Assembly: GCA_036003045.1 (NCBI GenBank)
Contig: DASYSS010000002.1
Location: 1-64,000 of the forward strand
Direction: 5' to 3'
DNA: 64,000 nt
DNA from: Gemmatimonadaceae bacterium
GTDB lineage: Bacteria; Gemmatimonadota; Gemmatimonadetes; Gemmatimonadales; Gemmatimonadaceae
A program made the translations under genes and the position numbers. Shown piece by piece: positions 37,817 through 46,233 of the stretch. The stretch's first letter is position 1. Each line of letters opens with the position of its first letter. A model generated the notes under the pieces. That model did no database searches. It was not told where the DNA came from and was given only the letters and a program-made list of their open reading frames with translations.

Positions 37817-40423
37817 TCACTCGTGCCGAATTGCCGTGAGGGGATCGACTCGGCTCGCCCGACGCGCGGGTACGAACGCCGCGGCGAATGCGGTCCCCAC
37901 GAGCGTCGCGGTGACCACGGCAAACGTGAGGGGATCAGTCGGCGCCACGCCGAACAAGAATTTCGTGAGGACCCGAGTGACGCCGACTGCCGCGGCCAAT
38001 CCAATGACGACGCCCGCGAACGACAATGCGGCCGTCCGGCGCAGCACCAGATGCACGACTCCCGCGGGCGAAGCGCCGAGCGCCATGCGAATTCCGAATT
38101 CACGCGAGCGCTCGTTCACAGCCGACGCGAGCACGCCGTAGATCCCGACCGCCGCGAGAATCATCGCGAGGATCGAGAACAACGCGAGCAGCCGCATCTG
38201 AAACACCGGCTCGGCGATGGACAGCATGACGAGACTGTTCATGGTGCCGAGCGACTGAACGGCTTGAAGCGGATCGACCGCCTTCAGAACGCCGAGAAAC
38301 TCTCGCTCGACGACGGCCGGATCGGCTTCGCTGCGGGCGACGAACGCGAGATGATCGATGAACGGGCCAAACGTGATCTGAGACAGGGGTTCGTAGATCG
38401 CGGGCGACGGTTGCGACGTCACGCCATCCTGAATGATGTCGTCGACGACGCCGACGACCGTGATCCAATCGTTCGGTCCGGGGTCATCGGACATGCTGAT
38501 TCGTTTGCCGACCGCGTTGCCGGCCGGCCACAGCTTGTTTGCCACCGCGGCGCTTACGATCGCCACTTTCGGTGACGCCTCGTCGTCGCCGTCAGCGAAG
38601 GCGCGTCCGGCACGCAGGCGAATTCCCATCACGCGGAAATAGTCCGGCGTGACGCACGGCTTGAGCACGACGAAGCCCGGCTTTCGCCCGTCGTCGTACC
38701 GGAAATCGCCCACGATCGACGCGGTGCCCATCGGCCGCCAGTTGACGGCTGCCACCGCCTGGAGATTCGGAACGCCGCGCAACGCGGATTCCGTTCGCTT
38801 TCGGAAATCCTGGAGAGACGCCGCGGTCGGGTAGCGCGCGTGCGGCAGATCGACGGTGAACGTGACGACGTTCTCCGGGTTGAATCCCAGACCCACGGAG
38901 CGCATTCGGAAGAACGAGCGCGTCATCAAACCGGTGCCCACCAAGAGCACGAGCGCCAGCGCCAACTCCAGAATCACGATCGTGCTTCGAAGCGCGGCCC
39001 GGGGCGCCGTCGATGCTTGTCCGCTTTCGGCGAGTGACGCGCGCAAGGCACGTCGCGTCGATTGGAGAGCCGGAGCGACGCCGAAAACGATTCCGGCGAA
39101 GACCGAGGCCGCCGCGGTCGCGGCCAACACCGTCCAATCGATCTTGATGTCGTGCGTGCGCGGGAGCAGATCCGCGGGCGCGGCCGCAACCAGCGCCGGC
39201 ACTCCCCCGAGCGCGATCGCCACGCCCAGCGCGCCCCCCACGAGCGCGATGATCACGCTTTCGGTGAGAAATTGTCGTGTCAGTCTGCCGCGTCCCGCGC
39301 CCAGAGCCGTGCGGATCGTGATCTCGTGTTGCCGTGCCGCCGTGCGCATGAGCAGAAGGTTGGCGACGTTCGCGCAGGCGATCAGCAGCACGAACGCCAC
39401 CGCGCCCTCGAACAGCAGCAACGAACGACGGACGTCGCCGACCACCGCGCGGCGAATCGGGATGACGCCCTCCGCCGACCGTTCAATCTGGAGATCGGAC
39501 CGTTGGTGCTCGATTCCCTTCATGATGGATTGCATCTCGGAGAGCGCCGCAGCCGGCGTGCTCCCGGGGGCGAGGCGGCCGATTACCGCTCGAATCGAAA
39601 CGCGGTGCGGATTCGGATAGATCGGCGCGGTTTTCCAGATGCGCACTCCACTCGGGAAATCGAAACCGGCGGGCATCACGCCGATGATCGTCTGGCGCAC
39701 GCCATCGAGGTCCAGTGCGCGGCCGACTATGTCGGGGCGCGACGCAAACCGATCTCGCCACAGGCCGTCGCTGATGATGACGTGAGCGTCCGAACTGTCT
39801 CGATACTCCGCCTCACTGAACGCGCGCCCGCGCGCCGGCGACACGCCGAGCACCGCAAAGAACCCGTCCGAGGAACCCGAGACCGAGACTCGCGTCGGAT
39901 CGCCGACGCCCGTCATCGTCGCCTGGGCGCGGCCGTAACTCGTGATGGCCTGGAACGAGTGCTGCTTCGGCGCGTACGCAGCGTAGGTCGCATCGAACAT
40001 CGCCGGACCATTGATGAACGGCCCGGCGGGAGCGTGCGATATCACGAACAACTCGGTTTCAGCGCGGAACGGAAGAGGACGAAACAGGATGCCGTTCACG
40101 ACGGTGAACATCGTCGTGTTGACACCGATCGCGAGGGCGAGCGTCAGCACGGCGACGGCGGTGAACCCGGGCGCGCGGCGCAGAGATCGGAACGTGAAAT
40201 GCACGTCTTGCACGAGGCGCTCGAGCCAGATTCCACCCCACGTCTCGCGCGTCACCTCCTTCACGTGACCGACGTTGCCGAACTCGCGGCGCGCGGCGGC
40301 CGTTGCTTGTTCAGGCGATTCGCCTCGCTTGATTCGCTCGGCGATGGCCATCGCGAAGTGCGCGCGAATCTCTTCGTCGAGCTCGGCGTCGCGCGCGGCG
40401 TCGGGTCCGAATGGCCACCTCAT
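37817..40423 (-). CDS. ADOP-type ABC transporter permease (MacB/FtsX-like, acidobacterial duplicated orphan permease)
   Basis: This 868-residue permease begins MRWPFGPD and continues with the ADOP N-terminal motif DAELDEEIRAHFAMAIAERI, then ARREFGNVGHV. Two MacB_PCD/FtsX units follow. Four hydrophobic segments in each half flank soluble periplasmic domains, with GLWRDRFASRPDIVGR and RGRAFSEAEY. No ATPase is adjacent, as is usual for ADOP permeases. Its start overlaps the stop of padR by 4 bp (ATGA), which fixes the start and implies co-regulation. Such proteins are linked to extrusion or lipoprotein/peptide handling, but the substrate is unknown. Confidence 0.92.
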   Translation of the reverse strand: MRWPFGPDAARDAELDEEIRAHFAMAIAERIKRGESPEQATAAARREFGNVGHVKEVTRETWGGIWLERLVQDVHFTFRSLRRAPGFTAVAVLTLALAIGVNTTMFTVVNGILFRPLPFRAETELFVISHAPAGPFINGPAMFDATYAAYAPKQHSFQAITSYGRAQATMTGVGDPTRVSVSGSSDGFFAVLGVSPARGRAFSEAEYRDSSDAHVIISDGLWRDRFASRPDIVGRALDLDGVRQTIIGVMPAGFDFPSGVRIWKTAPIYPNPHRVSIRAVIGRLAPGSTPAAALSEMQSIMKGIEHQRSDLQIERSAEGVIPIRRAVVGDVRRSLLLFEGAVAFVLLIACANVANLLLMRTAARQHEITIRTALGAGRGRLTRQFLTESVIIALVGGALGVAIALGGVPALVAAAPADLLPRTHDIKIDWTVLAATAAASVFAGIVFGVAPALQSTRRALRASLAESGQASTAPRAALRSTIVILELALALVLLVGTGLMTRSFFRMRSVGLGFNPENVVTFTVDLPHARYPTAASLQDFRKRTESALRGVPNLQAVAAVNWRPMGTASIVGDFRYDDGRKPGFVVLKPCVTPDYFRVMGIRLRAGRAFADGDDEASPKVAIVSAAVANKLWPAGNAVGKRISMSDDPGPNDWITVVGVVDDIIQDGVTSQPSPAIYEPLSQITFGPFIDHLAFVARSEADPAVVEREFLGVLKAVDPLQAVQSLGTMNSLVMLSIAEPVFQMRLLALFSILAMILAAVGIYGVLASAVNERSREFGIRMALGASPAGVVHLVLRRTAALSFAGVVIGLAAAVGVTRVLTKFLFGVAPTDPLTFAVVTATLVGTAFAAAFVPARRASRVDPLTAIRHE

Positions 40424-40782
40424 GATCCGCCTTCCGTCGCCGGGGGCTGCATCAAGCCCGCGATCGCCTGCGAGAGTTGCTCCCACTTGGAGCGTTCGAC
40501 GGCGAGCTGGCTCCGCCCCGCGGTCGTGAGCTTGTAAACGCGAACGCGCTGCCGATTCTCGGAGATGTCCCACTCCGCGCTGATCCACTTCTTTCGCTCG
40601 AGACGATGCAGCGCGGGGTAGAGCGAACCGGTGTCGACTTGCAGCGTGTCGTTGGAGCCGGCGCGAATCATTTGGGCGATGCCATATCCGTGACGCGGTC
40701 CCCAGCGCAGCGTCTGCAGGACGATCATGTCGAGGGTGCCTTGGAGCAGCTCGATGCGCGATTTTGGCTCGTTCTTGCCCAT
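40420..40782 (-). CDS. PadR family transcriptional regulator
   Basis: This 120-residue winged-helix protein shows the PadR pattern LLQGTLDMIVLQTLRWGPRHGYGI, then DTGSLYPALHRLERKKWI and TTAGRSQLA. It belongs to the acidobacterial/gemmatimonad group whose genes sit directly before ADOP permeases, and here the two genes overlap by ATGA. It should repress its own operon and release DNA when an envelope-active compound binds, as other PadR-type repressors do. A dyad-rich operator lies at 40802-40845, just 20 bp before the start. GAGG stands about 8 nt from the ATG. Confidence 0.93.
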   Translation of the reverse strand: MGKNEPKSRIELLQGTLDMIVLQTLRWGPRHGYGIAQMIRAGSNDTLQVDTGSLYPALHRLERKKWISAEWDISENRQRVRVYKLTTAGRSQLAVERSKWEQLSQAIAGLMQPPATEGGS

Positions 40783-40801
40783 GAGCGCCTCGGAGTTCGT
40801 T

Positions 40802-40845
40802 GGATGTAGATCGTCTACATCCTAGGGGGTAGGATGTCTACATCC
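40802..40845 (-). promoter_or_regulatory. Predicted PadR operator with three overlapping dyads
   Basis: Three dyads overlap just before padR. GGATGTAGA/TCTACATCC (40802-40810 and 40814-40822) is a perfect 9-bp inverted repeat with a 3-bp spacer. ACATCCTA/TAGGATGT (40817-40824 and 40830-40837) is a perfect 8-bp repeat around GGGGG. GGATGT/ACATCC (40832-40837 and 40840-40845) has a 2-bp spacer. ATGT...ACAT is the half-site pattern known for PadR proteins. On the minus strand a perfect TTGACA lies at 40859-40854, so the dyads probably cover the -10 and start region. Confidence 0.72.
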
Positions 40846-41048
40846 GCCGCAGCTGTCAAGACGGGCTCGGGTCGACGAGACGAGAGAGGACGCCGATGCC
40901 GGGCAGCGACGGAGGAGAGGTGCAACGGTCGGTTGAGTCCGGCAGGCGAGCCGCGAGCGGGTATCTCGTCCTGGCACGCTTCGTTACGATCTCGTCTTGG
41001 GAGCGGTTTGCTCGTTGACCGGCACAGCCGGCTTTGCCATTGTTGGGC

Positions 41049-42173
41049 GTGAGTACAGCTGCGGCCGCCGCGGTCCCGAGCGTCACGACAAAATCGCCGT
41101 CTGACGCGTTCCCTGTGAACAACCTCGACGTGCTTCGCGCCGTCGCGGTTCTGTGCGTGCTCCTCGACCACTTGCTGTGGCGAATCCTGGCTGACGACTG
41201 GCACTACGTCGAGCAAGTGCTGGGACGAACGGGCGTACTGCTCTTTTTCGTACACACGGCGCTGGTCCTGATGCGCTCGTCTCAGGGTCTCTACGCGACC
41301 GCGGACGGCACAGCAGGATGGGTGAAGGCTTTTTACGTCCGGCGCTGGTTTCGCATCTACCCGCTTTCGATCGCGGTCGTGGCGTTCATCGTGGTTACCG
41401 CGCTGCCTGCCGGCACGACCCGAGGCATGATCGCCGCGAACGTCCTGCTGATCCAGAATCTCGTTGGAAGTCCGAACCTCGAGTCGGTGCTGTGGACGCT
41501 CCCGATCGAGATACAGATGTACGTCTTGCTGCCGCTGTGCTTCCTGTTCGCGCGCCGCGGAGCCCGACCGGCCTTTGGACTATTTCTCGCCGCCGTCCTC
41601 GTTGGGATTCCTATCTGTCTGACGCATCCCAAGCAGGAGCTCAGCATCACTCCGCTGGCCCTGGCGATTTTCGGCCCCTGTTTCATGTCCGGAGTGCTCG
41701 CCTACGGAATTCTCTCGAGCGCCGGCGCGCAGCGCCGGCGTTTCGACGGCAAGTGGTGGCCGCTGATTCTTCTCGCCGCGGTGGCGGTCTTCTCGCTCGC
41801 GCTTCAGCCTGCGTGGAATTCGCCGATCCGGGGCTGGCCGCTGCCACTTACCGTCGGACTCATGATTCCATTGTTCAGCGATATGCCTTCGTCGTTCTTG
41901 TCGAAGGCGGCGAAGGTGGTCGCCAAGTACTCCTACAGCATCTACCTGCTGCACGTACCACTTCTGATAATCGCATTCGTGAAGACCGCGGGTTCTCTGG
42001 CGGTGCATTTGGCCGTTTTTGGGGTATTGATGATCGTGGTGCCGTATCTCGCGTATCGATTCATCGAAGACCCGGGGATCAGGATCGGTCAGCGGATTGC
42101 GGGCGTCATTTCCCGCCGAGCGCCGGCCCGAGCGCCCGACCAGGATATCGGACTCGCAACCGGGGCTTCGTGA
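41049..42173 (+). CDS. Membrane acyltransferase family 3 protein (OatA/ExoZ-like)
   Basis: The protein is about 374 residues from the GTG at 41049; a TTG five codons upstream is also possible. It begins with NLDVLRAVAVLCVLLDHLLW, where the Arg and His typical of acyltransferase-3 enzymes appear, and has about ten membrane helices with YVRRWFRIYPLSIAVV. There is no SGNH domain attached. Such enzymes move acetyl or other acyl groups onto extracellular polysaccharide, LPS or peptidoglycan. It stands alone, divergent from padR; its acceptor is unknown. Confidence 0.87.
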   Translation: MSTAAAAAVPSVTTKSPSDAFPVNNLDVLRAVAVLCVLLDHLLWRILADDWHYVEQVLGRTGVLLFFVHTALVLMRSSQGLYATADGTAGWVKAFYVRRWFRIYPLSIAVVAFIVVTALPAGTTRGMIAANVLLIQNLVGSPNLESVLWTLPIEIQMYVLLPLCFLFARRGARPAFGLFLAAVLVGIPICLTHPKQELSITPLALAIFGPCFMSGVLAYGILSSAGAQRRRFDGKWWPLILLAAVAVFSLALQPAWNSPIRGWPLPLTVGLMIPLFSDMPSSFLSKAAKVVAKYSYSIYLLHVPLLIIAFVKTAGSLAVHLAVFGVLMIVVPYLAYRFIEDPGIRIGQRIAGVISRRAPARAPDQDIGLATGAS

Positions 42174-42182
42174 GCTACCGTA

Positions 42183-42216
42183 CAGAAGGCGCGCGCCTTA
42201 CCTTCTGACTGCTTTT
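42183..42216 (+). terminator. Probable terminator of the acyltransferase gene
   Basis: Ten bases after the stop, CAGAAGG (42183-42189) pairs perfectly with CCTTCTG (42201-42207) and a CTTTT run follows after a few bases. A 14-bp self-complementary AAGGCGCGCGCCTT (42186-42199) lies inside. The stem is modest and the T-run short, so this is a moderate call. Confidence 0.5.
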
Positions 42217-42230
42217 CCGCAGACGTTCGC

Positions 42231-42302
42231 GGCGCGGTAGCCAAGTGGTAAGGCAGCGGTCTGCAAAACCGCTATTCGCCGGTTCGATTCCGGCCCGCGC
42301 CT
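42231..42302 (+). tRNA. tRNA-Cys (GCA)
   Basis: A complete 72-nt cloverleaf is visible. The acceptor arm pairs GGCGCGG (42231-42237) with CCGCGCC (42295-42301), and the discriminator base is T, as usual for Cys. The anticodon stem GCGGT/ACCGC encloses the loop CTGCAAA with anticodon GCA (42263-42265). The T-arm contains GGTTCGATTCC. No CCA is encoded. No integrase or repeat lies next to it. Confidence 0.96.
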
Positions 42303-42339
42303 CTCGCAGTCCCGCCCACCGCCCAGCAGCCACTTCTCC

Positions 42340-43734
42340 TCAGTGAACGCCGCCCATCAGCCCGCGCACGGGCTTGATGATGAGGAAGGCGACCACGGAC
42401 GCGGCCAGGCACACGCCGCCGATCACGCCGAACAACTGCGGCATCGGCGCTGACGAAATGAAGCCCGCGGCAAGCCCGGCGACCTTGTTGCCCACCGAAT
42501 CGGCGAGGAACCACACGCCGAGCATGAAGCCTACGATTTTGACCGGCGACAACTTGGTGAACACCGAAAGTCCGACCGGCGAAATCGACAGCTCGCCGAG
42601 CTCCTGGATGAAGTAACAGCCGACGAGCCAGAGCGGGCTCACGCGGAGCCCCGGCGTCGCCTGCAGCCGGAACGCGGGCACGAGGAGCAACACGAACGAA
42701 AGTCCAACGAAGAAAAGGCCGATCGCGAACTTCGCGGGAGTCGACGGCTCGCGCGGACCGAGCGCCGTCCACAACCACGCGAACGCCGGCGCCAGCACGA
42801 TGACGAGCACCGCCTGCACGCTCACGAACCAACTCGATGGGAAACTGAAGCCGAGAACGGTCGTGCGCGTGTAGCGATCGCCGAACAGATTGAGCGTCGA
42901 CCCGGCTTGCTCGTACGCGCCCCAGAAAATCGCGGCGAACACGAAGAACACCGCCATCGCGGCGATGCGTTTCCACTCGACCGAGGTAAAGCCGACGAAC
43001 GTCGCTCCTCCGCCCGTCGAGGTCGGTGCGAGCTTGTCAGCCGCCCGGTCCGCGGCCGCCGCTCTCCGCTGCTGCGCGAGGCGGTCGATCGCTGGCTGGA
43101 GGTGACGCCGCCCGGCGACGTACTGGATGAGACCGAGCGTCATGCCGACGCCAGCGCACGCAAACCCCAAGTGCCAATCCACCTTCTGTGCGAGATATCC
43201 GGCCACCAGTGGGCCCAGCGCGGCGCCGAGGTTGATGCCCATGTAGAAAATCGAGAAGCCGGCGTCGCGGCGCGTGTCGCTCCTGTCGTAGAGCGAGCCA
43301 ACGATGCCGCTCACGTTCGGCTTGAGCAGCCCCGTTCCGACAGCGATGAAGGCCAAGCCGCTGTAGAAAGCCCCCAACGCGTGGAAGGCGAGCGTGAAAT
43401 GTCCGATCGCGATGATGATTCCGCCGATCAGCACGCTCTTGTATTGCCCCAGCCACCGGTCGGCGATGATGCCGCCGAAGATCGCGAGCGCCCACGCGCT
43501 GGCGGTGTACGTTCCGTAAACCGACCCAGCGTGCTTGTCGTCGAAGTTGAGCGCGTGGACCATGTACAGGATGAGAAACGCGCGCATCCCGTAGTAGCTG
43601 AAGCGCTCCCACATTTCCGTGAAAAACAGAGTCGCGAGCCCGCGTGGATGCCCGAAAAAGCCGCGGGCCTCGGCGGCCGGCGGCGTGTAGTCAGTGACAG
43701 GTTCGGTGATCGGACCGGCTGAGATTCCATCCAT
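42340..43734 (-). CDS. Proton-dependent oligopeptide symporter (POT/PTR2 family)
   Basis: This 464-residue transporter shows the signature features of the POT family: FTEMWERFSYYGMRAFLILY in helix 1, with its conserved Glu and Arg, and the PTR2 signature FYMGINLGAALGPLVAGYL. About twelve or more membrane helices follow, with a loop rich in Ala/Arg in the middle. It imports di- and tripeptides with protons. Uptake of peptides released by the periplasmic S9, S41 and M24 peptidases elsewhere in the window would be consistent. It diverges from the isochorismatase gene. Confidence 0.93.
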   Translation of the reverse strand: MDGISAGPITEPVTDYTPPAAEARGFFGHPRGLATLFFTEMWERFSYYGMRAFLILYMVHALNFDDKHAGSVYGTYTASAWALAIFGGIIADRWLGQYKSVLIGGIIIAIGHFTLAFHALGAFYSGLAFIAVGTGLLKPNVSGIVGSLYDRSDTRRDAGFSIFYMGINLGAALGPLVAGYLAQKVDWHLGFACAGVGMTLGLIQYVAGRRHLQPAIDRLAQQRRAAAADRAADKLAPTSTGGGATFVGFTSVEWKRIAAMAVFFVFAAIFWGAYEQAGSTLNLFGDRYTRTTVLGFSFPSSWFVSVQAVLVIVLAPAFAWLWTALGPREPSTPAKFAIGLFFVGLSFVLLLVPAFRLQATPGLRVSPLWLVGCYFIQELGELSISPVGLSVFTKLSPVKIVGFMLGVWFLADSVGNKVAGLAAGFISSAPMPQLFGVIGGVCLAASVVAFLIIKPVRGLMGGVH

Positions 43735-43896
43735 GAGCGTGGGGTCTCCGTTGACGCCTGATGCTCGCCGTGGGACGAGCCGCCGTCAACCCGCCGCGTG
43801 TCAGAGAATCGCGTGGTACCCGGGCTTGGCCCCGTGATGAGCGGCGAGTAGTCTCAAACTCGAAACCATGCCGCGCTCCGCTCGCTTCACCGCCTC

Positions 43897-44472
43897 ATGA
43901 CCACGCCTCTCGAGCTCACCGCAGCGAAGACCGCGCTCGTCGTCATCGACCTTCAGGCGGGAATCCTCGCTCGACACGTGGCGCCGCACGCCGGCGCCGA
44001 CGTCCTCGACCGCTCCGCCAAGATGTGCGCGCACTTTCGCGCCGCCGGCGCGCAGCTCGTGCTGGTGCGAGTCTCATTCGCCGCGGACGGCTCCGACGCG
44101 CTGTCTCAGCCCTGCGACGAGCTGGTGGCACGCGCGAGACCGGATGGATGGGACGTACTCTCTCCAGCCCTCGGTGCCGGCGAGCGCGACATCCACATCA
44201 CCAAGCACCAATGGGGGGCGTTCTACGGCACCGAGCTGGATCTACAGCTGCGGCGCCGCGGAATCACCACGCTCGTGATGTGCGGCATCTCGACCAATTT
44301 CGGCGTCGAGTCCACGGCACGCGACGGGTGGGAGCGCGGCTACTCGATCGTGTTCGCGGAAGACGCGATGGCGAGCTTTGACGCCGCCGCGCACGCGTTC
44401 GCGGTGAAGAACATCTTCGTCCGGATCGGCCGCGTGCGATCGACGGACGAAATACTCGCCGCGCTGTCGTGA
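43897..44472 (+). CDS. Isochorismatase-family (cysteine) hydrolase
   Basis: The 191-residue protein shows the catalytic triad of the family: Asp18 in VVIDLQAG, Lys103 in TKHQWGAF and Cys129 in MCGISTNFG. That geometry fits nicotinamidase/isochorismatase-like amidohydrolases. The GTNFGV context resembles many uncharacterised bacterial hydrolases, so no substrate is assigned. It lies 10 nt upstream of the CNB/thioredoxin-reductase fusion gene, so both are probably expressed together. Confidence 0.88.
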   Translation: MTTPLELTAAKTALVVIDLQAGILARHVAPHAGADVLDRSAKMCAHFRAAGAQLVLVRVSFAADGSDALSQPCDELVARARPDGWDVLSPALGAGERDIHITKHQWGAFYGTELDLQLRRRGITTLVMCGISTNFGVESTARDGWERGYSIVFAEDAMASFDAAAHAFAVKNIFVRIGRVRSTDEILAALS

Positions 44473-44482
44473 GCGACGACCG

Positions 44483-46228
44483 ATGATCACCGGAGAGCTG
44501 CTCACCGAGATTCCACTGTTCGCGGGACTGCCGCCGAACGAGCGAGAGTCGCTCGCCGCGCGTGCGGCCGACGTGCGTCTGCGTCAGGGCGAATGGCTGC
44601 AGATGGAAGGGCAGGCTCCGGCGTTCTTCGCGCTCCTCGAAGGCGAGCTTGCCGTCTTCAAGTCGGTCACGGGGCGCGACACGCGCATCCACACCCACAC
44701 GCCGGGGTCGTACTTCGGCGAAGTGCCGCTCCTGCTCGGCGCTCCGTCGATCTCCAGCGTGCAGGCGACCGTTCCCTCGCGCGTCGTGCGCTTCGACGCG
44801 AACGACTTTCATGAACTGGTGAGCCACTGCCGAGTGCTCAACGGCCAGATCATGAAGACGATGGCCGAACGCGTGGAGTACTTGCAGCACGTCGCGGTCG
44901 ACGAGGGGCAGGTGACGGCGACTCTCATCGGTGACCGAAGCGATGCCGCATCGCACGACCTGCGCGATTTTCTCGCTCGCAACCGCGTCGCGTGCTCTTG
45001 GCTCTCGGCCGACGATCCGGATCTCGAGGCCCGCATTCGCGAACTCGCGCCGGGCGGCAATCTCGCGCAAGCGAACGGACTCGAGCTCTCAAAACTGCCA
45101 GTCGTCGTCCTGGCTGACGGACGCATTCTCGTCGCGCCGACGAACCGGCAGATCGCGGGGTGCGTCGGCCTTCAGATCGAACCGAACTACGAGGAGTACG
45201 ACGTCGTCGTGATCGGCGGCGGCCCGGCCGGGTTGGCGAGCGCCGTCTATGGCGCGTCGGAGGGGCTGCGAACGTTGCTCGTCGAGCGCGAGGCGTGCGG
45301 CGGGCAGGCCGGGACGTCGTCGCGGATCGAGAATTACCTCGGCTTTCCCGCGGGTCTGTCCGGCGACGAGCTGAGCGGACGGGCGCGGCAACAGGCGACC
45401 CGATTCGGCGCGGAGCTTCTCGTCACGCGGTGGACGGATTCCCTCGACCTCGCGTCGGACTCGGGCGAATCAGTTCACCAGGTGACGCTCGACGGAGGCA
45501 ACCCGATCTCCGCCAAGGCGCTCGTGCTGGCGACCGGCGTGCAATGGCGGCGTCTGGACGTTCCGGGCATTGACCGATTCGCTGGGCACGGGGTCTTCTA
45601 CGGCGCCGCCCTGGCGGAGGCGCAGAGCCTTCGCGGAGGGCGCATCCACCTCGTCGGCGGCGGGAATTCGGCCGGCCAGGCGGCCCTCCTTTTCTCCGGC
45701 TACGCCGAGTCGGTCACGATGCTCGTGCGCGGGACATCGCTCGCCGCCAGCATGTCTCAGTATCTCATCGATCAGCTGGCCAGCAAGGACAACGTCACGA
45801 TCGAGACGCGCGCCGAGGTGACGCGGGTGCACGGCGGCGACCGGCTCGAGGCGATAGACGTAAAACGTGTCGGGTCGGAAAAAACTGATCGGCGACCGAC
45901 TGACGCATTGTTCGTCTTCATTGGGGCGCATGCCGCCACCGAGTGGCTTCCGCGCTCGATCATTCGAGACAAATGGGGTTATGTCTGCACCGGCCGTGAC
46001 GTCATGGATCTCGTTCGAGAACAGGGAGCGGACAAATGGCCGCTCGAACGAGATCCTTTTCTTCTCGAGACGAGCGCTTCGGGAGTGTTCGCGGCCGGCG
46101 ACGTTCGCCACGGATCGGTCAAGCGGGTGGCGTCCGCGGTCGGCGAAGGGAGCATGGCGATCGCGTTCGTTCATCAGTATCTCGCCGAGCCGGTCGGGGT
46201 CGGCGTGCGGCGGGGATCCGCCAAGTAG
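44483..46228 (+). CDS. Three-domain fusion: cyclic-nucleotide-binding domain, thioredoxin-like domain, FAD/NADPH thioredoxin-reductase fold
   Basis: The 581-residue protein starts with a CRP/CNB-type beta-roll (about 1-135, FFALLEGELAVF and PGSYFGEVPLLLGAP). A thioredoxin/glutaredoxin-like module follows (about 145-235, DFLARNRVACSW and LPVVVLADGRIL), then a thioredoxin-reductase fold with VVIGGGPAGLASAVYGASEG for FAD, VGGGNSAGQA for NADPH and GVFAAGDV. In classical enzymes the redox CxxC follows the GVSY-like segment; here the segment reads GVFYGAALAEA (370-380) and lacks both cysteines. It may be a cNMP-responsive flavin oxidoreductase with a changed function. It follows the isochorismatase-type gene by 10 nt. 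Confidence 0.88.
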   Translation: MITGELLTEIPLFAGLPPNERESLAARAADVRLRQGEWLQMEGQAPAFFALLEGELAVFKSVTGRDTRIHTHTPGSYFGEVPLLLGAPSISSVQATVPSRVVRFDANDFHELVSHCRVLNGQIMKTMAERVEYLQHVAVDEGQVTATLIGDRSDAASHDLRDFLARNRVACSWLSADDPDLEARIRELAPGGNLAQANGLELSKLPVVVLADGRILVAPTNRQIAGCVGLQIEPNYEEYDVVVIGGGPAGLASAVYGASEGLRTLLVEREACGGQAGTSSRIENYLGFPAGLSGDELSGRARQQATRFGAELLVTRWTDSLDLASDSGESVHQVTLDGGNPISAKALVLATGVQWRRLDVPGIDRFAGHGVFYGAALAEAQSLRGGRIHLVGGGNSAGQAALLFSGYAESVTMLVRGTSLAASMSQYLIDQLASKDNVTIETRAEVTRVHGGDRLEAIDVKRVGSEKTDRRPTDALFVFIGAHAATEWLPRSIIRDKWGYVCTGRDVMDLVREQGADKWPLERDPFLLETSASGVFAAGDVRHGSVKRVASAVGEGSMAIAFVHQYLAEPVGVGVRRGSAK

Positions 46229-46233
46229 GCCCG

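Noticed and set aside
42231-42302. tRNA-Cys as an integration site for a mobile element
   Set aside because: No integrase, no direct repeat of the tRNA 3' end and no foreign-looking genes around it.
43750-43790. Inverted repeat GTTGACG/CGTCAAC between the POT and isochorismatase genes
   Set aside because: Only 7 bp with a 27-bp spacer; too weak to call an operator without conservation data.
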